Below, in pieces: positions 1 to 10,727 of a stretch of 64,000 nt of DNA. Numbering within the stretch: the first letter of the stretch is position 1; each line of letters begins with the position of its first letter. The notes under the pieces are model-generated. The model was not told the origin of the DNA and ran no database searches. It saw only the letters and a program-made list of their open reading frames with translations. Where the stretch lies: positions 1,177,844-1,241,843 of the forward strand of contig CH002044.1 of NCBI GenBank assembly GCA_000149265.1, in the 5' to 3' direction. A program made the position numbers and the translations under genes. The stretch comes from Ciona savignyi. Lineage: Eukaryota > Chordata > Ascidiacea > Phlebobranchia > Cionidae.

Positions 1-54
1 TGCAACCTTTCGATTGAAAGGCAACGCACTTAACCGCTAGGCTAACAGATCGGA
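1..54 (-). repeat. SINE head fragment (tRNA-derived)
   Basis: Read on the minus strand, this matches the tRNA-like head of the composite SINE seen more completely at 45845-46140: a 'gcgttgcctttcaatcgaaa' stretch with B-box-like bases. Only the head is present; the body lies off the window edge or is lost. A weaker remnant of the same head, also minus, is at about 212-275. Confidence 0.5.
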
Positions 55-557
55 CATTTATTCACGATGATGAGCAGACGTTGGGTGTGTTATATCACTC
101 CCCATTCACATTATTGCTGTTTGTTTCTTACAATGAATATATTTACTACTAAATTTTGTGCTTTGACAGTCCGAACGAATAGCTTTTGGTGGATTAGTGA
201 AGGGTTGCAGTGTCTAAACTGGTCTCTAAAAAAGGCGACTCACTAACCCACCACGGTAATCGGTCAGATGACTATGGCCGCCCCAAACCTTTACTAAGTA
301 AGAATGTTACATTGTTTTCGGACAATTACAATAAACATGTTTATAAACACGCCCAAAACGGTTGGCGATTTTTGGCTTCAGATGAAGCCACATAAAGGCC
401 ACGAGTAAATGATGTTGTGTAAGTTGCAACGTGTATTAAAGTGTCATCTCAACCAAAAAACAAGACGCAGAAATGGATAAAATTTGATTGTAGGAATGAT
501 TTTATCTTCAAAAACTGTTTGCAAAGGTGTATTGCATTTTGTAACTAAATAAATTAC

Positions 558-2030
558 CTCAATGTTAAATGGTTTTTCATCTTTTGAACGAAACACTTCG
601 ATAAGATGGGCAGATTCTTCTAGTACTCGTTGTTCGTATGTTTTGCCGTGCACTCCAGCCCTAGTGGCAAATAGTACAAGAAATAGTAGAATTATTAAAT
701 TAGTGTAGCAAAAATGCAAGACTTTTTAAACATACATAACATTGCTAGCCTATAATAGATTTTAAAAATATTGATATAAGATAAAAATGAAAAAGATGAA
801 AAAGTCGTGTGATTTGTACTTAGCTGTAAGTTTGGAAGAATCTATTTAAACGATACTTGAATCTACTAGATCTGTATACAATGTCCGTTAAGTTAGCTAG
901 TCAAGATGCAATTCTTACCCAGCACTGTCTTACCAAAACCTATGGCTCCATTATTAATTCAATGCAACAGAACAAAGGGGAAAATCTCATATACATTTTT
1001 ACATAAAAGGGGACTTAGTGACCTTATATACATGCCTATAATAATATGTAAAACCTGAATTCAAAATTGCATTTATACTATACTTATTCTTTGTTAACTT
1101 ATAAGTTTTCCAGAATAAAATTTAAAACCATTTATTTTTTATGATATCAACGTTTTTTGAAATAAAATGTTAGTAACTTTGTACCAATATAATTTTATGC
1201 TTTAAATTTTGTCAAAACGCAAATTTATTGAATTTATTGATTAATTATTGATGCGTGTAATAAAACCTCCAAATTTACCCGGCTAGAGCCCTAATTCCGA
1301 ACTTTCGTTGAATCCTCCACTTTTCCCCTTCAATAAACAATATTCCGTGTCCATTGCTTGACAGGTTGGTGAAAAAGTTGTGGACGCGACCGTTAAACTT
1401 GTCTCCCTGGTTGATCAAAGCCTGTAAAGAAATCAATTTGTTCATACTTTATACCCAATATGCCATGCTAGTTAACACAGTTTTTAAACAGTTTTAAAGT
1501 GATTTTTTTAACGTTAAAAAGTCCGATTTTAACATAAAATTACAAGATTCTTAGACACTTAAGCTTAGAATGCACGATGTAAAGTTAAAACGGTGGCTAA
1601 GGCCGTTTTCTTGTATATCATTTAGTAGTATATGTATCTGTTACTATTTCGCTGCTTTTCTTTATATTATACGTGTGGAATGATTATATGTGATTTCGGC
1701 GGCACATTAAATATTCGTTTATTTTTAGCTAGGTGGTAATCGTGTAAACAAAACTTGTACCTCCTCGATCGCTTCGTAACTATTTAAAACCACAACCCGA
1801 GTCTGTCCAAGGTAAACTGTGAATATCGGACCGTACTTCTTGGACCATTTCGTGAAAGTCAATTCTGCTAACGTGTCCATAAAAGGAAGACAACCAAAAA
1901 TAGGTACACCCGTTGGTCCTGGTGGAAGGTTCTTGTATTTCTGCTTATGCCACCGATATATCATCATGACTGCAAGCAGTACTACTAGAACACTTGTCGT
2001 GTAGCCTTGACATATTTCTAACAGAGCCAT
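558..2030 (-). CDS. Cytochrome P450, CYP2-clan, copy A (exons 1-3, partial)
   Basis: The first three coding exons of a microsomal P450 monooxygenase: exon 1 at 2030-1761, exon 2 at 1421-1279, exon 3 at 660-558. All have GT donors and AG acceptors, and their phases join. Exon 1 encodes MALLEICQGYTT, a hydrophobic ER anchor at about residues 11-27, then the proline hinge PPGPTGVP at 36-43. Exon 2 holds the C-helix WRIQR (WxxxR) motif. Exon 3 encodes the segment starting GVHGKTYEQRVLEE. The exon layout is the same as copies B and C. Exons 4-9, with the I-helix, ExxR and heme Cys, must lie left of position 1 if they exist, so intactness cannot be judged. Exons 1-3 and their introns are almost identical to copy B. 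Membership of the CYP2 clan is firm; the substrate is unknown. Confidence 0.88.
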
Positions 2031-2184
2031 GCTAGCTGGCTTAGTTCGACCTAAATAACAATATAGAAAATAAATATTGGCCTATTAAGGCATAATATAT
2101 TCATTTTAAAATACGGTACTAGATAAATGGAGCGAATATGCCATGCTTTGATGATTGGTCAAATAAAATGGTAGTTAACGCTTA

Positions 2185-2880
2185 AAGGCGCTTGAAAGTT
2201 TGTGGAGACGTCAACGGGAGACCAAAATGCATAAGCTGTAGAACCGAAAATATTGTAAGTAGAGAAGAACTATGAAATTTATTGGAAAAGCTAAATTTTC
2301 CAACGGATAAACTAGTGGGCATAGCAGAATGAAGAGGTAACCTGCTGGATGCTGCTTGTACAAAGCGGAAATTTGCATTACAAATTTACGAGAAGCTGTT
2401 GGAAGAAGATAGCAATTATACGCTGTAAACATGTACGAATCCGATAGAATATCAATTTCTATTGGATGGACGTCGATAATCCTACGAGACGAGACAATTG
2501 CAGAATATCTAAAGGAACACCAGGGAAGAGTGTTAACGCGGTTAGAAAAAAAGGTATGCAGAAGAACAGTCATTATGAACAAGGACGACCTGTAAAATAA
2601 GCCAATTCCTAGTTACATTGTGGATAAAGGGCACGAAATTTACGTGAGTTACAAAGGACAAAGCTCAACCTGTAAACATTGCCAGGAAGCGGAGCATGAG
2701 TTTGCGAGCTGCCTCAAGCGAAACACAGCAACAGAGTTTCCCGCGCTTTTATGTCCCGGATGCAAAGTATAGGCGTTGGTGTTGGCGTCCGGAAGCAAAT
2801 TTCACTACTGGAAATGTAGAACCGACCACGAAGTGGTAACCCCGTGCAAATATTTGACTCTGGCGAGGACAGTTGAGCAC
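2185..2880 (+). mobile_element. LINE remnant with ORF1-like zinc knuckle (upstream of copy A)
   Basis: A decayed plus-strand retroposon. Conceptual translation is broken by stops but keeps a run ending CKHCQEAEHEFASC at about 2671-2712. This is a CX2CX4HX4C zinc knuckle, as in nucleic-acid-binding ORF1 or gag proteins. The same region lies upstream of copy B (22590-23240), where the knuckle cysteines are lost. It is absent at the equivalent place upstream of copy C. The assignment to a non-LTR element rests on the reverse-transcriptase-type C-terminal tail seen in the B copy. It is non-functional. Confidence 0.6.
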
Positions 2881-3294
2881 AACACAAAAATGCGGAACCA
2901 CGATTTTAATTGTCAAAAAAGACAAACTATCGGCCTTTAACCCTTCTTAACACAGATTTTAAAATTATATTCAAAGCTTTAAAGAATCGTAGTAGAACCG
3001 TAGGTGTCTCCTTTAATGTGCGCGCTTTGTAATATTTAAATGTAAAGTTCAATAAATTTTCCCGATGCTTGGAATTTTTAAGACCCTCGTAATAGGGATT
3101 CGTACTTCTAAAAAAGTATCGTAAAATCCAAAAATAAGTTACTTAACCACAAATTAAAGTGGGCATATGTTTAACTTTTTACATGTGTATAACCTTATTT
3201 GTCATTACTGTTGTGTCGCATACTATTTGTCATTACTGTTGTGTTGTATTATTTTAGTAAAATGTCACTGTAAAAAAGGCGCTGTAAATTAAGT
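2881..3294. other. Spacer, no gene seen
   Basis: AT-rich spacer between the LINE remnant and the next repeat. It contains a short direct repeat around 'atttgtcattactgttgtgt' (about 3199-3245). No coding exon or RNA gene is visible. Confidence 0.5.
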
Positions 3295-5960
3295 TTGGGT
3301 TTGTAAATTAACCTCGCACTTATGTTGTCGGTCGAGTTATTGATATTGTCACTTCCATTTTTATAGTTTCTGCATATCCTGCAATTATTTTGTTAATTTG
3401 ATTATTACTTTTAAAATGCTAAAATATATACGATTGTCAAGAATATCCGCAGATAGCATATATGTTTTCGCAGAAATTAAACCAAAAATGTATATTGTGT
3501 TTTAAGCCTGTTACAAGAAAAATATTCAACGAAATGCGTCATGCAAGCTACCTTCCTTTAGCCGCGACGAACCGACATTGTCTAGCTTTGTTACCGACCG
3601 TTGACCCACTTTATTAGGGAGTACTAACTTAGTTTTTTACCTAGCCTAAAGGGTGGTCTTTTTATTTTAACTTGCTGAGTTTTCTTCATTATACAATACA
3701 CACTACATTCTTCCGTCCTGTCGCTATATTAAAGTGGCATTTAATAATCACCCTAACTAGACCCATTGCAAATCAGCAATCTATATTTGCTAAACGAAAT
3801 ATACAACATTGTGTGCAAGCTCTCTTCTTTGGCTGGATTCACACCAAAACGACATTTTGTCGTACGTCCAACAAAAACGTTTTTGTCGTAAGCGTGTTTT
3901 TCGTTTTTTGTTTTGGTCGATTCACATCAACAAAACGTGTTTCGGTCCGACGGTTTGCGTGAGTATGGATAAACACCTTTAACTAGAATTTTATATGAAA
4001 ATAAAGGTAAAGACATTATAATTTTTGAAGTATGACAACATAACTTTTTTTCTGAATTACTTATAGACTGAAGCCAATTATAGAAAAGAAACATACTTCT
4101 ATATAATCAGTATTACAACCTTAAATCCTTAACATCAAACACTCTTGACCTTAACATTTGTACACTACATGGCTGCCAAAACTGTACTAGAGGTGTCTTA
4201 GGTTATTTTGGTTGTTCTTCTACCAAAAAGTGTGGCATAGTAATTTAAAGTGGTGCCAATATTTTGCACTTTGACAACCAAAAACCAATAACTAGGATAA
4301 ATACATTGGAGGGTAAATGTATTGGCTTCATCTGTACAAATAAAACAATAACATTTGTTTTTGCTCACAGTTCATATCACCCATATAAACAAGCAGTATG
4401 GAGAGTGTTGTACACAGAACAATGAATATGATAAATAAAATGGAAATAACTCAATTAACATCAACAATTTACTGCATAGCACAAAATGGATGCATGAATT
4501 TAAAAGAGTTAAATAGTGATACTAATCTAGTTTGAAAACAAAATGTTTATCGGGATGCTCGCTAACCATTTGAAAGTTACTACGGCATTTTAAAAAGTGA
4601 AGCATTGTCTTGGTTATTTGTGTGCATTATTTGCTGGGTTCTTTGTTATTTTGGGGCACTTCAATGTTCTGTAGCCTCTGGTATGTACTTTTCAGTTACC
4701 GGCAGTAATTTGCAGAAGTAAAATTGAAATTCTACTTCCATATCTGTATCAGTGTTGTCACATGATGAACTTGAATTACTGGAACTGGTCCAGTCATGCT
4801 GTAAACACAAATGTATACCGGTGTTATTCAACATTAATAAACATAATCCACAAGACCAAAAAATAAGTGTACAGGATTATAGGATTGATTATATTTGTTT
4901 CATTATGGTAATGCAATTATTAATGTACAACTCAATTCATATACCGGTATGCAGAACTGGACTGGAGATATTAGGCTTATATTTTGCCGACTTAACATTC
5001 AATTCTTGAATTAGTAGTTGAAGTTTGCTTGGATCCACCATAATTCTACAGGCTAAATATATATTTAACCAGTACCTATCGCCTATCGGGGAAATTTATG
5101 TAAGTTTAAGTACCGGTGCTGGTTTTGTTCAGTTTAGGCTACAAAACAGGCTTACCTGAGATGTTGAACTAGTGTTATGCATTATTTGTTAGGCTATTTA
5201 ATCACAACATACTAAGTTTCTGATTTGAAACTAAATATATCTGTCTTGGCCTAATTGCTGTTCACTTTAGTCCATATTCACTTCAACCTAAACTCTCTAA
5301 TATTATTTAAACTAGTGTATTTACTTTACAACACATTTATATTCATAGTAATACTATATATACTGCATACTAGCAATAAAACAATTGTATATGCTGATTT
5401 TTCACGATATTAAACTCATCCGACAAAAAAACATGTCGTAAGAAAATAGCGCATGCTCTATTCCTGAAAAACATGTTTTTTTGTCGTACGACAGAAAACG
5501 TGTCGTTTGCGTCCAAATCGGACTGGTGTGAATCGGCGCATAAGAGACAATGTGTTCTATTTGAAAAACGTCGGTCCGACACGACAAAAACGTTTTTGTC
5601 GTTTTGGTGTGAACCCGGCCTTTGTCCGTTATGCTTGAACTTGAAATTATTTTTTTTGTTCTGCCGCTGGCGCAGGAGAGAATTGCGTCACTGGTGAAGG
5701 AGAGTATTACGTCACTGGAATCAAATACCAAACATCTTCTAGCACTGCTAAAGTATACATGTAGGCCAATGTGAACAAAGATATTAGGCTACTATTTTCT
5801 AAAGCATTACGTCTAAATATACCTAAAAAGCGGTTACGTCAAAATATACCTAAAATAAATCATTTATTTGGATGAAAAGTAGGCGCGTGTGATACATTAT
5901 ATATACAGATAGAAAAGAAAAAACAACTTTTACTAATCAAGCCCCGTTCAAGAGCACAAA
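3295..5960. repeat. Paralogous spacer repeat, interrupted by a transposon
   Basis: Flanks 3295-3830 and 5621-5960 together match segments at 25567-26290, 26385-26755 and 34281-34990. Shared landmarks are 'gttattgatattgtcacttc', 'ttgttaccgaccgttgaccc' and 'aaataccaaacatcttc'. The continuity of the other copies shows that 3831-5620 was inserted here. The repeat is part of the duplicated unit upstream of each P450 copy; no coding capacity is seen. Confidence 0.65.
3831..5620. mobile_element. 1.8-kb DNA transposon with terminal inverted repeats
   Basis: The left end reads GGCTGGATTCACACCAAAAC and the right end, reverse-complemented, GGCCGGGTTCACACCAAAAC. Both continue into CGACA-rich sequence. 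Both sides are flanked by TTT (3828-3830 and 5621-5623), consistent with a 3-bp target duplication. Empty sites exist at about 34815 and 26095. The termini hold several copies of the palindrome CGACAAAAACGTTTTTGTCG (for example 5582-5601). There is no intact transposase. A Ser/Asp-rich frame on the minus strand near 4650-4800 may be a remnant of coding sequence. A GG-start TIR plus 3-bp duplication would suit a PIF/Harbinger-like element, but this is not proven. Confidence 0.72.
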
Positions 5961-6616
5961 AAAAACATCCAGTAATATTACACTTATATAAACCCTAAAA
6001 CACCCAGCTTACAAATTTAAACATATCTTAGCATTTACTTCATTGTAACGACTCAAATAATATCTTAAATTTGCATACCGTTAAGTTCTACCAAATGCCC
6101 CATCTTATAAGCACAAAGAAAGTTTAAAAGAGTAACAGCATATTTTTGCGCGCAGATTTGTGCAGAGAATTGAATAATTTGTGTTTTTTTACAAAATGAT
6201 TAAACTTAAGATGGTCATAGGTAGGGCTATAAATTCCTTGAGTTCGTCCACGCAAAAATCACATCCGGCTTGGTCTAGACGTGTATTTAAAAAAACTTTT
6301 TTGTGGCCGTTTTTTTCCGATATGACTAGCTCCCTTCATTTGAATAAAATATAAGAAAATAAGTGTGTTCAAATCGTCGTTTTATTGATCATGTAAGATT
6401 AGTAGCCTAATTTTTACAGCTATAAAATAGCGATTTTTTTCACCTTATAATGATCATAAAAAAGAAAAAAATCTTATTTGTTTAATTGGCAATATTAAAC
6501 AAATTTAAAAAATGAAACATAGGTGATTCGTGAATGAGATAATTTGGACAACTAAATTTTATATTGAGCGCAGAGAAGAAATGGAAGAAACAAATCAAAA
6601 TCAATGGAATTAACTA
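5961..6616. other. Duplicated spacer, no gene
   Basis: AT-rich spacer. Parts match the spacer upstream of copy C (about 35551-36000), for example 'tatattgagcgcagag' at about 6560 and 35950. No exon or RNA gene is seen. Confidence 0.5.
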
Positions 6617-9600
6617 CAGAGTGTCAACCACGTGTTTAACCACCACTATTTGTAAAACACATGTTGTATGCCATATAATTATGCTACTGCTACAGAGTCC
6701 CTAACCACATTTTGTATCTTATACAATGAATATGTAGTTTTTGTTTATGCAAGCATAAACGCATGGGTCCCTTAGTTATCAAACCAAACTTCTTCTCCAG
6801 GTGTAGGTAAAAAAAGAACAATCGTGTTAGATTTACGAACATTTCACAACAAACGTTTTAAATTAAAGCTTTTTCTTCGAGTGCTGTATTGAAATGAAGC
6901 TAAATTACTAAAACAGCCCGATTTAGTTTTTGATGGCTTCGGGGAATTTGCCATGGGCTTAGTACATAAGTTTCTGTTTTTACATATATGGGTCATGTTA
7001 TCTAACAATTCTTAAAGTTTTAATCCAATTCGACGAATCCTTGTTGAAGATGTCAGTGCAATGTTGCATGCTTGTCACAATCATGAGTCAGGAACATATC
7101 TTCGTTTTTAAGGGAGTTACACTAAGTAAATGTTTTCTTTCTTTTAATTGACATAGGGTGGCTGACGATCCAGCATTCCACTAAATCTGATTAAAATTAG
7201 AGCAGCCGTTCAAACGCTATATGGCCCCGAAAAGCTAATTTTTTAGAAAAATAACCGTTTTGGATTTTAACGTATCAGGGGAATTCCCCTAGATTTATCA
7301 CCCACAATTTTTTTACTGCGTATTTAGACCATGTTGTCTAACAGATGACCAAGTTTTGTTACTATTCTATTATTCCTTCTGGTAGATGTCAGGGCGTTAT
7401 GCCATGCCTGTCACAATCATAATTTGAGAACAAAATCTTTTTTAAGGTATTTTCCTAGATAATTATGGGTCCCATTTGAAAAATTGGGACACATATTGTT
7501 TTTGTCCGGTTTTTTTTTTTCTTTTTTTTTTTTCTTTTTTTTCGTCAAACGCTTGACAGGCATGGCATGTCGCCCCGACATCTACCAGAAGGAAAAATGG
7601 AATCGCAATAAGACTTTGCCATTTGTTAGACAACATGGTCTAGATGAACAGAAACTAAAACTTTGGGAGATAAAACCAGGGGAATTCCCCTGGAACGTTA
7701 AAAACCAAAACGCTATTTTTTTCTAAAAAACTAGCTTTTTTGGGCATAGCGCTTGAACGGCAGCTCCAATTTGAATCAGATTTGGTAAAATGTAAATGTA
7801 TTAGTAACTAATTTAACACGTGGAAGAAATAAAAAAATTACCTGGGGAAATACCCTAAAAAATAACATTTTGTTTTCAAATCATGATTGTGACAAGCACG
7901 CCATGTCGCCCCGACATCTACCGGAAGGAAAAATGAAATCGCAATTAAACTTTGGTTTTTTTTTACACAACATGGTCTCGATGAACAGAAACCAAAAGTT
8001 TGGGGGATAAATCCAGGGGAATTCCCCGGGGGCGTTAAACACCAAAACGGTATTTTTTCTAAAAAAAGTAGCTTTTTTGGGCTTGGCGCTTGAACGGCTG
8101 ATTCAATCTGATTCATATTTCATGGAATGTAAGTGCATTACCTACTAATTTAACAATTAGAAAAAATAAAAAAAATTATCTAGGAAAATACCCTAAAAAA
8201 AGATTTTGTTCTCAAATTATGATTGTGACAGGCATGGCATAACGCCCTGACATCTAGCAGAAGGAATAATAGAATAGTAACAAAACTTGGTCATCTGTTA
8301 GACAACATGGTCTAAATACGCAGTAAAAAATTGTGGGTGATAAATCTAGGGGAATTCCCCTGAGACGTTAAAATCCAAAACGGTTATTTTTCTAAAAAAT
8401 TAGCTTTTCGGGCCATAGCGTTTGAACGGCTGCTCTAATTTTGATCAGATTTAGTGGAATGCTGGATCGTTAGCCACCCTATGTCAATTAAAAGAAAGAA
8501 AACATTTACTTAGTGTAACTCCCTTAAAAACGAAGATATGTTCCTGACTCATGATTGTGACAAGCATGCAACATTGCACTGACATCTTCAACAAGGATTC
8601 GTCAAATTGGATTAAAACTTTAAGAATTGTTAGATAACATGACCCACATATGTAAATACAGAAACTTATGTACTAAGCCCATGGAAAATTCCCCGAAGCC
8701 ATCATAAACTAAATCGGGCTGTTTTAGGAATTTAGCTTCATTTCAATACAGCACTTGAAAAAAAGCTTTAATTTAAAACATTTGTTGTGAAATGTTCGTA
8801 AATCTAACACGATTGTTCTTTTATTTACCTATACCTGGAGAAGAAGTTTGGTTTGATAACTAAGGGACCCATGCGTTTATGCTTGCAGAAACAAAAACTA
8901 CATATTCATTGTATAAGATACAAAATGTGGTAAGGGACCCTGTAGCAGCAGCATAATTATATGGCATACAAAATGTGTTTTACAAATAGTGGTGGTTAAA
9001 CACGTGGTTGACACTCTCTAGTTTTTTTATTTTTTTCTAATTGTTAAATTAGTAGGTAATGCACTTACATTTCACGAAATCTGAATCAGATTAAAGCAGC
9101 CGTTCAAGCGCCATGCCCAAAAAAGCTACTTTTTTTAGAAAAAATACCGTTTTGGTGTTTAACGCCCCCGGGGAATTCCCCTGGATTTACCCCCGATACC
9201 TTTGGTTTCTGTTCATCTAGACCATGTTGTGTAACAAATACCAAAGTTTAATTGCGATTTCTTTTTTCCTTCCGGTAGATGTCGGGGCGACATGGCGTGC
9301 TTGTCACAATCATGATTTGAAAACAAAATGTTATTTTTTAGGGTATTTCCCTAGGTAATTTTTTTATTTCTTCTAAGTGTTAAATCAGTTACTAATGCAC
9401 TTACATTTTACCAAATCTGATTCAAATTGGAGCTGCCGTTCAAACGCTATGCCCAAAAAGGCTAGTTTTTTAGAAAAAAAATACCGTTTTGGTTTTTAAC
9501 GTTCCAGGGGAATTCCCCTGGTTTTATCTCCCAACATTTTAGTTTCTGTTCATCTAGACCATGTTGTCTAACAAATGGCAAAGTCTCATTGCGATTCCAT

Positions 9601-9731
9601 TTTTCCTTCTGGTAGATGTCGGGGCGACATACCATGCCTGTCAAGCGTTTGACGAAAAAAACGAAAAAAAAAAGAAAAAAAAACGGACAAAAACAATATG
9701 TGTCCCAATTTTTCAAATGGGACCCATAATT
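6617..9731 (+). mobile_element. Tandem-repeat element, outer copy, split by an inverted copy of itself
   Basis: The outer plus-strand copy is 6617-7461 plus 9022-9731. It begins AGAGTGTCAACCACGTG, has about 500 bp of single-copy sequence and then about 335-bp monomers. It ends in an A-rich tract and a hairpin, TGTCCCAATTTTTC then AAATGGGACCCATAA. The continuous version at 10728-12617 shows that 7462-9021 was inserted within a monomer. No protein-coding frame is recognisable. The ends are not inverted repeats of each other. The spacer upstream of copy C (about 36000-36010) lacks the element and so serves as the empty site. Confidence 0.72.
7462..9021 (-). mobile_element. Tandem-repeat element, complete inverted copy nested in the outer one
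   Basis: On the minus strand this copy starts at 9021 with CTAGAGAGTGTCAACCACGT. It passes through the single-copy part (to about 8500) and three roughly 335-bp monomers, then ends in the A-rich tract and the GTCCCA...TGGGAC hairpin at about 7464-7500. Each monomer carries a palindrome built on GGGGAATTCCCC and the sequence 'tctagaccatgttgt'. Together with the outer copy it makes a near-palindromic region of about 2.4 kb that could fold back. Confidence 0.72.
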
Positions 9732-10727
9732 AGACGTATGATTTTTATTGAATAAACGCTTTAACAAACCAGGTGGGTGAGAAACAAATATCTTTTTGTT
9801 AGTAGTACACTAAACGTGTTGCCCGAACCCAGCGCATTAATGGACCCATGAGTAAAATAACAGTAGACACATTTTAATTGTATATAACAGTGCTTCATTA
9901 TTCTTTGAAACAATCGATAATCGGAGCCGTAATAACGAAAGACGAGATTTTCACATGTTGAAATACACGCGATCATTCACATCTTGAAATACACCTTATG
10001 TGTCCAACTGTGTAGTGAAGAGGTAGAATGGATGTGGCAAATGTTCCGGTGTACCAATCAACACAAGCGAGCCTTATGATTGTTCCTGCAACGCCGACTA
10101 CTGTGCTACAAGTGATCGAAATGTGTTTAAGCAATGAACAATTACCCTCTGTTTTTATATACAACTAATGGTTACCAAAATTCTAACATACAATGTCGCA
10201 GGAATCTGCACATCAACCAAAGAACGTAGACCCGTCTTTAAATTTTTACGGGGAATGGGGGCATATACATATAGTTATGCTGCAGGAAATACACAGTACC
10301 AAGACCACACTAAAACTATGCAATAACTTAACGGAGACGCCAACATTTACGAAACTATTTTAATTTGCCCAAGTTTCTATATATGCAATTTTATTGTTTA
10401 CCGGTTTTCTTATAACGCAAGTTATACAATGCGCAATGAAATGGCGCTTTGGTTTAATTATTCGTTTTGTTAATTATGATGTTGACAGGCGAGGGAAGGT
10501 CAATTTGAAGGATCTATCGATGTTTATGGAGTAGGATATATTATCCCCGTTAATGGGAAAACGAAAGGGAAGTTATTACGCTACACGGGCAATTAATTAT
10601 AAGATTATACCGAAGCTATTAAAGTGTGCTATATATGAAAGATGTCATGCATTCAGTTTTAGTAAAACCCATTAAACTACTGGCTGTAGACCGAACAATA
10701 CTTGCTTTAGCACACAACCGACTATAA
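9732..10727. other. Spacer, no gene
   Basis: 9735-9990 matches 36005-36260 upstream of copy C, including 'aacccagcgcattaatgga'. The remainder (to 10727) shows no exon, RNA gene or named repeat. Confidence 0.5.

Noticed and set aside
1819..2004. Plus-strand open frame over P450 exon 1 (and its partners at 21730-21915 and 33604-33789)
   Set aside because: It is the antisense of a well-supported coding exon and is conserved only because that exon is.
7484..9767. Several open frames of 64-101 codons in the tandem-repeat elements
   Set aside because: They read through A/T runs and repeat monomers on both strands, share the same peptide in antisense copies, and match no protein family.
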